From an uncultured Bacilli bacterium (GTDB lineage Bacteria > Bacillota_I > Bacilli_A > RF39 > UBA660), in NCBI GenBank assembly GCA_944363655.1, contig CALVUU010000069.1:1-10357 (forward strand): DNA of 10,357 nt, given 5' to 3'. The position numbers and the translations under genes are program-made. Shown here in pieces: positions 5,100 through 10,357 of this stretch. Numbering within the stretch: the first letter of the stretch is position 1; each line of letters opens with the position of its first letter. The notes under the pieces are model-generated. The model was not told the DNA's origin and made no database searches. It saw only the letters and a list, made by a program, of their open reading frames with translations.

Positions 5100-8000
5100 C
5101 TAGCCTATTCTAAGCGGCTCAGCCTTACTGCCTGATCCGCTAACATATGTTACACTAGACTCCAGATAAAAGGACGGGCGCACCGCATACGTCGTGTCGT
5201 CCACGCCGTAGTTGTAGACAATGCCTGTGTTGTCCACGTAGAACGCAATAGTAGAATTGTCCGACCTGCGGGAAATTGTCCATTCAGTTAGCCCCATGAA
5301 CATCCAATTATTATTCCTATTTGTATTATTATTATAGCTTCCTAAATTCGTTGTCCAATTGTCTGGGCTTGCTGCATATCCATAATCACTTACATACATT
5401 AACCCTATCTTTGCATTGTATGGTGTATTTGTTGAGTTATTTCCTACTTCATATGTATATGCTGTTTTTACTGGACTACTATATACATTTGAAAATGATG
5501 CTCCTCCTACTTTCCAGCTAGTTGTTGCTATTTTACTACTCCACATACTTCCTATATTATTCAAGTAATTTTGATTTAAATTTATTGTATTCAAAGTAGC
5601 TTGACTCCACGTATTACTACCATTATTGCTATTCCAATAATATCTATTTATTGTTGTTTTTGTCCCTTTATAATACCTTGAACTGCTATCTGTATATGTA
5701 TTACTACTATAATCTCCATTTGTTCCAAGTAAATCACTATTTGCATATTCATGTTTGATTAATTTTACTTGATCTCCAAATACTCCTATTATTCGATATA
5801 AATTATCTTCTGGACATGTTGCTACATCTGAACCAAAACAGACATAATTATTGGGATTGGCTCCGGCATATCTATATGAATTATCTCCTGCTCCATTTGC
5901 TAAACTGCTATTATGATAATATAATCCATTTGCTCCTTGCGATGTATATAAATCTTTTATATAATCCGCTAGTGTAATTGGATTATCTGTTGTTGCACTT
6001 GTACTCTTTTGACTTGATGAGTGTCCTGCGGTATCTACTACATATACCTTAAAATTATATGTTGTTCCTGGACTTAAGTTATTAAATGTGTAACTACTAC
6101 TTGTACTATTTACCCAGGTACTTCCATTATTACTTGAATAATAATATCTGGATATACTATTACTTCCTCCACTGGCATTTACATTTATTGTGATACTAGA
6201 TTCTGTTATATTACTTGTACTTACTGAATTTACTGTTGGATTATTATAGGTTGTTGTAGCACTTACTGTTCTTTCATTTGATTTTTTACTATTAGTGTCT
6301 ACTACATAAACTCTAAATGTATATTTAGTTCCTGGATTTAAGTTATTAAATGTGTAACTACTACTGGTACTACTTACATAACTACTTCCATTATTACTTG
6401 AATAATAATATCTGGATATACTATTACTTCCTCCACTGGCTGTTACATTTATTCTAACACTATTTGTAGTTATATTACTCGCTGTTACATTACTTACACT
6501 TGGATTTACATAGGTCGTTGCTTTACTTGTACTATATACTGCTGATGTTCTACCATTAGAATCTGTTACATATACTTTTAAATAATATGTTGTTCCACTT
6601 GTAAGCCCACTAAAGGTATATGAATTACTACTACTTGTTTGATAACTACTTCCATCATTTCTTGAATAATGATAACTTACTATATTTCCATCTCCTGGAG
6701 TGGCATTTACAGTTACTGTTATACTATCTTGATTTGATGTTGTACTTACACTTATCGTTGGTAATTTATATGTATCTGTTCTTACTTGTAATGTATAGGG
6801 ATTTGATTCTCTATTATTACTATCTATTGCTTTTACTTTTATTGTATATTCTGTATTTTCTGTTAAATTATTAAATACATTACTTTCTTGATATGCTCCG
6901 TCATTTATGGAATACATATATTTACTTATAGTATTTGTTCCATTTGTTCCTGTTGGTGTTAATGTTATAGAATTCCATGTAGTTGTTGAACTTACACTTG
7001 CTACTACTGGTAAAATATATACTTCAGTTGTTATGGCTTCATAATATTCGGTTGATTCCGCATTTTTACTATCTACTACTTTTATTTTTATATCATATTC
7101 TGTTGTATCTGTTAAATTTGTAAATGTATAGGTATTACTTGTACTTTTTTCATAACTAATTCCATTATCTTTACTATACATATATTTTACTATTTCTTCA
7201 CTACCTTTAGTAGCACTTACAGTTACTGTTATACTATTTAATGTTACACTATGTTCGACACTATTTATTACTGGAATTTCATATTCATTAGTTGTTACAT
7301 TAGTTGTATATGTATTTGATTTTATATTATTTTCATCTACTACATAACTATAGATTGTATATTCGGTATTTGCTTTTAAATTAGTAAATTCATAGTTTGG
7401 TGAATCACTTTCTTGATATTCTACTGTACTTGCACTTCTGGTATTTGTTACTTCTTCTATTCCATAATAATATTTAGTAATATTTGCACTGCCATTTGTT
7501 ATATCTAATGTTGCATTTATGGAATCATATGTTGTTTTGGTTTCCACATTATTTATTTGAGCTAATTCATAACTACTCATTTGATCTTGGGTCATATATA
7601 ATTTTCCTGTCAATGTTTTTCCAGTATTGGCTTGTTGGTCAGTATCTAAATTTACTAATGTTACTTCAATATTCCAATCTTGAATCGTCTGGGCCGTTGT
7701 GGCACTTATTTCATAATCCGGAATTAGTAAAAATCCTCCCGTTCTGGTTGTTATATCAAAACCATCTTCATAATGAACAAGTCCTGTTATATTTTCTATT
7801 TTGTTGCCATTTGGATCTGTTACATTAAGAAGAATTTCTGGAGTTTGATTATCGGTTGTATAAATAAAATCATTGGCTTCTATTACTAAATATATATTAT
7901 ATGTAGCTGTTAGACTACTAGTGGTATCACCTGCTCTAAGTAAGGCTGTACCAGTTGTACTATCAGATAAATTACCCATATTTTGGCCAAAATTACCTTG

Positions 8001-8192
8001 ATGAGCTTGAATATTTATTTCATCTCCGAATGAAAATGATAATAGATCTGTTGCTCCAGTAATTATATTTGTATCTATATTACCATTACTACTTCCTTGA
8101 TTTTGAAAGTATGCATAGGTTGCTGCTAATATAAAACTTATAAATGTAATTGCTCCGATTACTAGTAAGATTGTATTTTTTTTAACGTTCAT
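5100..8192 (-). CDS. DGR target: exported fibronectin-III-repeat protein with C-type-lectin-like variable domain
   Basis: A 1030-residue protein, probably displayed at the cell surface. Residues 5-28 are a hydrophobic signal/anchor ending ATYAYFQ, resembling SipW-dependent signal peptides. Residues about 40-205 are a beta-rich domain. Six fibronectin-III-like repeats follow (about 212-302, 307-390, 394-474, 478-560, 563-648, 651-736). Residues about 740-1030 form a C-type-lectin/formylglycine-type domain with YVCFGSDVATCPEDNLYRII, WMFMGLTEWTISRRS and YAVRPSFYL. The last motifs frame the VR, which in such folds displays variable side chains on a rigid scaffold. No LPXTG sorting signal is visible. 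The start ATG 8192 has GGAAGGA about eight bases upstream. It is the first gene of the DGR unit and has its own promoter. The ligand is unknown; the role in adhesion or binding is inference. Confidence 0.92.
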   Translation of the reverse strand: MNVKKNTILLVIGAITFISFILAATYAYFQNQGSSNGNIDTNIITGATDLLSFSFGDEINIQAHQGNFGQNMGNLSDSTTGTALLRAGDTTSSLTATYNIYLVIEANDFIYTTDNQTPEILLNVTDPNGNKIENITGLVHYEDGFDITTRTGGFLLIPDYEISATTAQTIQDWNIEVTLVNLDTDQQANTGKTLTGKLYMTQDQMSSYELAQINNVETKTTYDSINATLDITNGSANITKYYYGIEEVTNTRSASTVEYQESDSPNYEFTNLKANTEYTIYSYVVDENNIKSNTYTTNVTTNEYEIPVINSVEHSVTLNSITVTVSATKGSEEIVKYMYSKDNGISYEKSTSNTYTFTNLTDTTEYDIKIKVVDSKNAESTEYYEAITTEVYILPVVASVSSTTTWNSITLTPTGTNGTNTISKYMYSINDGAYQESNVFNNLTENTEYTIKVKAIDSNNRESNPYTLQVRTDTYKLPTISVSTTSNQDSITVTVNATPGDGNIVSYHYSRNDGSSYQTSSSNSYTFSGLTSGTTYYLKVYVTDSNGRTSAVYSTSKATTYVNPSVSNVTASNITTNSVRINVTASGGSNSISRYYYSSNNGSSYVSSTSSSYTFNNLNPGTKYTFRVYVVDTNSKKSNERTVSATTTYNNPTVNSVSTSNITESSITINVNASGGSNSISRYYYSSNNGSTWVNSTSSSYTFNNLSPGTTYNFKVYVVDTAGHSSSQKSTSATTDNPITLADYIKDLYTSQGANGLYYHNSSLANGAGDNSYRYAGANPNNYVCFGSDVATCPEDNLYRIIGVFGDQVKLIKHEYANSDLLGTNGDYSSNTYTDSSSRYYKGTKTTINRYYWNSNNGSNTWSQATLNTINLNQNYLNNIGSMWSSKIATTSWKVGGASFSNVYSSPVKTAYTYEVGNNSTNTPYNAKIGLMYVSDYGYAASPDNWTTNLGSYNNNTNRNNNWMFMGLTEWTISRRSDNSTIAFYVDNTGIVYNYGVDDTTYAVRPSFYLESSVTYVSGSGSKAEPLRIG
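5113..5141. repeat. Hairpin/cruciform candidate just downstream of VR, with adjacent palindrome
   Basis: AGCGG-TCAG-C (5113-5124) pairs with G-CTGA-CCGCT (5130-5141): ten base pairs, two internal mismatches and a 5-nt loop. It begins 33 bp after the end of VR, inside the last codons of the target gene. The perfect 12-bp palindrome TAACATATGTTA (5141-5152) touches it. Hairpins shortly after VR are needed for target recognition in the Bordetella phage DGR; an equivalent role here is inference. Confidence 0.55.
5175..5277 (-). repeat. DGR variable repeat (VR)
   Basis: The 103-nt stretch encodes residues 972-1006 of the target protein (TISRRSDNS to TYAVRP). Against the TR, 11 of 14 Asn codons are changed: Thr, Ile, Tyr, Asp, Ile, Tyr, Tyr, Gly, Asp, Asp and Tyr. 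At adenines there are six A-to-T, five A-to-G and one A-to-C change. Outside these, the only differences are one T-to-C and an inserted ACG next to each other (about 5193-5201). Both ends are identical to the TR. This adenine-only pattern is the DGR signature. Confidence 0.96.
6120..6440 (-). repeat. 57-bp perfect direct repeats in the last two fibronectin-III modules
   Basis: Positions 6120-6176 and 6384-6440 are identical over 57 bases, spaced 264 bp, about one module. They encode SGGSNSISRYYYSSNNGS in modules 5 and 6, and similarity continues through YTFNNL and YVVD. This indicates a recent module duplication, or gene conversion between modules, and a site where recombination could change module number. 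Confidence 0.85.
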
Positions 8193-8287
8193 AAACTACA
8201 TCCTTCCCAATAAAATATAACATATTAAACTTAAATATAATGTCGAATAAAGTATGTGAAAATAATAATGTTTATATTTACTATCAT

Positions 8288-8306
8288 TGCTAGTTTTAAA
8301 CTAGCA
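8288..8306. promoter_or_regulatory. Operator-like dyad at the target-gene start site
   Basis: TGCTAGTTTTAAACTAGCA is a nearly perfect 19-bp dyad (9-bp arms, one central base). It lies at about +4 to +22 relative to the start predicted from the promoter at 8317-8345. This is a typical repressor position; as RNA it could also be a 5' hairpin. No regulator gene is in the window. Confidence 0.5.
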
Positions 8307-8316
8307 CTCTATATTA

Positions 8317-8345
8317 ATTTTAGATAATATTTGTCTATAAGTCAA
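8317..8345 (-). promoter_or_regulatory. Promoter of the DGR target gene
   Basis: TTGACT (8345-8340), an exact 17-bp spacer and TAAAAT (8322-8317) give 5 of 6 matches in both boxes. It lies directly after the deoD terminator. The predicted start near 8310 leaves a leader of about 118 nt before the ATG. Confidence 0.65.
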
Positions 8346-8346
8346 T

Positions 8347-8369
8347 AAAAAAATCAACCGTTGGGTTGA
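8347..8369 (-). terminator. Intrinsic terminator of the deoD operon
   Basis: On the minus strand TCAACC (8369-8364), loop CAAC and GGTTGA (8359-8354) run into seven Ts (8353-8347). It begins about 50 bp after the deoD stop and isolates the housekeeping cluster from the DGR. Confidence 0.8.
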
Positions 8370-8417
8370 AAAAAATTTTTTTTGCTTGTAAACTCGACAC
8401 AATTTTACAGAGTTTGA

Positions 8418-9161
8418 TTATTTTATTATTGATTCTAATGCCAGAACAATCATGTCATCTAAAGACTTTTGGCGATCTTCAATTGACATTACTACATTTG
8501 AAAATTTTGAGTCAGCAACAGTAGCCATGGCTGTAGCACTTCTATTCATCGAATTAGCGATATGAATTAAAGCATAGGCTTCCATTTCTTCTCCTAAAAT
8601 TTTATCCTTATATTCAGTTGGAATACGATTTAAAACTCGGTCGTAATCAATATAAGGGCCATAAACATCCATCGTTGTTAGCATACCAATGTGCAATTTA
8701 TCTTGCATGCCTAGCTCACCTGCGGTTGCAACAATTGTATCATTTAAATTTTTATTAGCAATTACAACATTTTCTTTATAATCATTATAAGTATAAGCAA
8801 AGTTTGATTCTGAATAAACACTATCACTTAAAAGTATTTCTGAAACTCCTGCTTTAGGACTTACAGCTCCGCAAGTTCCAATACGAATAATTTTTTGAAC
8901 ATTAAAGAAATGAAATAATTCAAAGGCATAAATGCTCATACTAGGCATACCCATGCCACTGCCCATAACTGTTACTTTTTTTCCTTTGTAAGTTCCCGTA
9001 AAGCCAAGCATATTTCTAACACTGGTAACTAAACGAGCATCACTTAAAAACTTTTCTGCAATGTATTTGGCACGCAAAGGATCTCCGGGCATCAAAACAA
9101 TTTCTGCAATATCATCATTTTTTTCTACTTTAATATGTATCGGATTTTCTCCAATAAACAT
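8418..9161 (-). CDS. deoD: Purine nucleoside phosphorylase, DeoD type
   Basis: Cytosolic enzyme that splits purine (deoxy)nucleosides with phosphate into free base and (deoxy)ribose-1-phosphate, feeding purine salvage. It has 247 residues, slightly longer than the E. coli enzyme because of a short N-terminal extension. Expected residues are present: H9, the MPGDPLR phosphate loop (G26, D27, R30), R49 in VRNMLGFTG, R93 in RIGTCGA, M193/E194 in EEMEAYAL, the catalytic acid D217 in TVADSK, and R230 in EDRQKS. Thr replaces the usual Ser in RIGSCGA, a mild change. ATG 9161 has AGGTGA about six bases upstream, and that site overlaps the stop codon of the preceding gene. It is probably the last gene of an operon with the next two genes. 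Confidence 0.96.
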   Translation of the reverse strand: MFIGENPIHIKVEKNDDIAEIVLMPGDPLRAKYIAEKFLSDARLVTSVRNMLGFTGTYKGKKVTVMGSGMGMPSMSIYAFELFHFFNVQKIIRIGTCGAVSPKAGVSEILLSDSVYSESNFAYTYNDYKENVVIANKNLNDTIVATAGELGMQDKLHIGMLTTMDVYGPYIDYDRVLNRIPTEYKDKILGEEMEAYALIHIANSMNRSATAMATVADSKFSNVVMSIEDRQKSLDDMIVLALESIIK

Positions 9162-9167
9162 ATATAA

Positions 9168-9626
9168 TCACCTACCTTCTAATATAACTTGCAATTTTCC
9201 AGCAAATAAACTTAAATTTATTTCGGATGTTTGACCATAATTTAAATGTTTGGTTAACTTTCCGTCATCTATTTGCCATTCACAAACAAAGCCAGTATCA
9301 TTATTACCATTTTCATAAGTAAAATACCTAAAATTATTATCTTTAATTGCTATGGCTATAGCAATATTTGCATCACTGTAATCTTTGGGAAATTGGACAT
9401 AAACAATAAAATGCCCACCAATATTATTGGCACTTAATTCACATGTTATAGACTCTTTAGTAATGCCTTTTCGATCACAGGCTTTTTTATAAGTATCTTT
9501 AGTAATAAAATACTTCATATTTTCAGGATTTTTAATAATATTATTTAAAAAGAAATCCTTGTTAGATAAAATCATATTAGGAATTACCACATTAGTATGA
9601 TAATAATTTAAACTTGTAGAGTTCAT
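9168..9626 (-). CDS. Hypothetical protein, 152 residues
   Basis: I do not recognise the family. The protein appears soluble, with no signal peptide or membrane segment. The N-terminal part (FFLNNIIKNPENMKYFITKD) looks helical, and the rest alternates into likely beta strands (GGHFIVYVQFPKDY, NIAIAIAIKDNNFRYFTYEN, INLSLFAGKLQVILEGR). It contains C50, C62 and C115 but no metal-binding cluster that I can see. ATG 9626 has an excellent GGAGGGAG just upstream. The stop TGA lies within the deoD ribosome binding region, so the two genes are probably co-translated. It sits between a metal transporter and a nucleoside phosphorylase; this gives no firm clue to function. Confidence 0.75.
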   Translation of the reverse strand: MNSTSLNYYHTNVVIPNMILSNKDFFLNNIIKNPENMKYFITKDTYKKACDRKGITKESITCELSANNIGGHFIVYVQFPKDYSDANIAIAIAIKDNNFRYFTYENGNNDTGFVCEWQIDDGKLTKHLNYGQTSEINLSLFAGKLQVILEGR

Positions 9627-9676
9627 ATGACTCCCTCCATTTTAATTTTAACAAAAGTTTAAAAGTTACACAAGGT

Positions 9677-10357
9677 TTAAAGCGGATTTACGTGAATTAT
9701 TGTCAAATATATATCATCTAATGATGTTATTTCTTTTTCTAACCGGTTGGCAATATCATGAGATTCATAAGTAGATAAATTACCATCAACAAATATTGTA
9801 AATGACACTTGATACATATATCCTACTGGAGTAGCATTAAAATGTTGGATTTTCTTAACTTCATCATATTTGTTGATAATGGCTAAAACCTCTTTTTTAG
9901 TTTCTTCATTCATGGCTTTATCCATTAAAACATTGTAACTTGCAATAAATATTTTTATACCTGTTATAAGTATGAATACAGATATACCTAGGCCTACTAC
10001 ACTATCAACCCAAGTAATACCATAATAAACAAAAATACCAGAGATTAAAGTAAATGTTGTAATAATCATATCATTACGATGATCTTTAGAATTAGCGAGT
10101 AACAGTAAGTTATTATATTTTTTATAAACATGATTAGTATAAAGAAATAAACCTAATTTAACTAATATTGTTATTATGCATACTAAAATATACCATATAG
10201 TAAAATTAAAATCACTTGGATTAAAGAACCTAATTATAGAATCTTTAAGAAGAGTTATTGCTACAATGATAATTAAAACACTTATAAGCATAGAATAAAT
10301 ATATTCAGCTTTACCATGACCTAAATGATGATCATCATCACGAGGTTTACTAGCAAT
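9677..10357 (-). CDS. Cation diffusion facilitator family transporter, N-terminus outside window
   Basis: A membrane antiporter that exports divalent metal ions in exchange for protons. The last 226 residues are visible and begin inside the family signature IASKPRDDDHHLGHGKAE at the end of TM2. Four hydrophobic segments follow (TM3 SMLISVLIIIVAITLL, TM4 FTIWYILVCIITILVKLGLF, TM5 IITTFTLISGIFVYYG, TM6 SVVGLGISVFILITGI). A cytosolic ferredoxin-like domain ends at IHVNPL. In TM5 the metal-site motif reads DHRND (DxxxD) instead of the HxxxD of zinc transporters. That form is known in manganese/iron-type members, so Mn2+ or Fe2+ export is a reasonable inference; the TM2 half of the site is not visible. 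The downstream gene starts 50 bp later with no terminator between. Confidence 0.93.
   Translation of the reverse strand: MASKPRDDDHHLGHGKAEYIYSMLISVLIIIVAITLLKDSIIRFFNPSDFNFTIWYILVCIITILVKLGLFLYTNHVYKKYNNLLLLANSKDHRNDMIITTFTLISGIFVYYGITWVDSVVGLGISVFILITGIKIFIASYNVLMDKAMNEETKKEVLAIINKYDEVKKIQHFNATPVGYMYQVSFTIFVDGNLSTYESHDIANRLEKEITSLDDIYLTIIHVNPL

Larger units (their letters stand above)
2437..8192 (-). other. Complete diversity-generating retroelement locus
   Basis: The order in transcription is: target gene with VR at its 3' end, structured spacer, TR, possible small ORF, MutS-like protein, Avd-like protein, reverse transcriptase, frameshifted small ORF, terminator. All essential parts known for DGRs (VR, TR, Avd, reverse transcriptase) are intact. 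The TR/VR differences are confined to adenines apart from one short site, so the system has been active. No phage structural or integrase genes are seen, so it looks chromosomal or on an unrecognised element. Confidence 0.93.

Noticed and set aside
6620..7828. Plus-strand open frames opposite the target gene (6620-6874, 7484-7828 and similar)
   Set aside because: They are antisense to a clear fibronectin-III protein, have implausible Leu/Tyr/His-rich composition and no ribosome binding sites.

Overview
The window is very AT-rich DNA from a bacterium that uses the standard bacterial code: TGA ends several genes and tryptophan is TGG. It has strong Shine-Dalgarno sites and low-GC intrinsic terminators. 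Together with the gene families present, this suggests a low-GC Firmicute of the Bacilli/Erysipelotrichia/RF39 (Mollicutes-like) gut type. That placement is inference. Every gene I can support lies on the minus strand, so the window reads from high to low coordinates.

The core is a diversity-generating retroelement (DGR), about 8192 down to 2437. Its target gene (8192-5100) encodes a 1030-residue exported protein: an N-terminal signal/anchor segment, a beta-rich domain, six fibronectin-III-like repeats and a C-terminal C-type-lectin-like domain. The last part of that domain is a variable repeat (VR, 5277-5175). A near-identical template repeat (TR, 4726-4627) lies downstream in noncoding DNA and is dominated by AAC/AAT codons. 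TR and VR differ at 12 template adenines, and otherwise only by one T-to-C change beside a 3-nt indel. After the TR come overlapping genes for a stand-alone MutS domain-I-like protein, an Avd-like four-helix protein and a DGR-type reverse transcriptase (GNMTSQ and YMDD motifs). A possible 42-codon ORF precedes them, a frameshifted small ORF follows the reverse transcriptase, and an intrinsic terminator closes the unit. By analogy with known DGRs, the reverse transcriptase with Avd would copy TR RNA with errors at adenines, and the cDNA would replace VR, changing the tip of the surface protein. The DNA around VR and TR holds several hairpins, a duplicated hairpin module and a GC-rich island.

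Right of the DGR (8418-10357) lies a housekeeping cluster: a partial cation-diffusion-facilitator transporter, an unrecognised 152-residue protein and a DeoD-type purine nucleoside phosphorylase, ended by a terminator. A good promoter with a dyad just downstream of the predicted start then drives the DGR target gene.

Left of the DGR, an Rpn-type PD-(D/E)XK nuclease gene has had its 3' end replaced by an IS3-family element, which runs off the left edge. The IS has intact orfA and orfB, joined by a textbook -1 frameshift signal.
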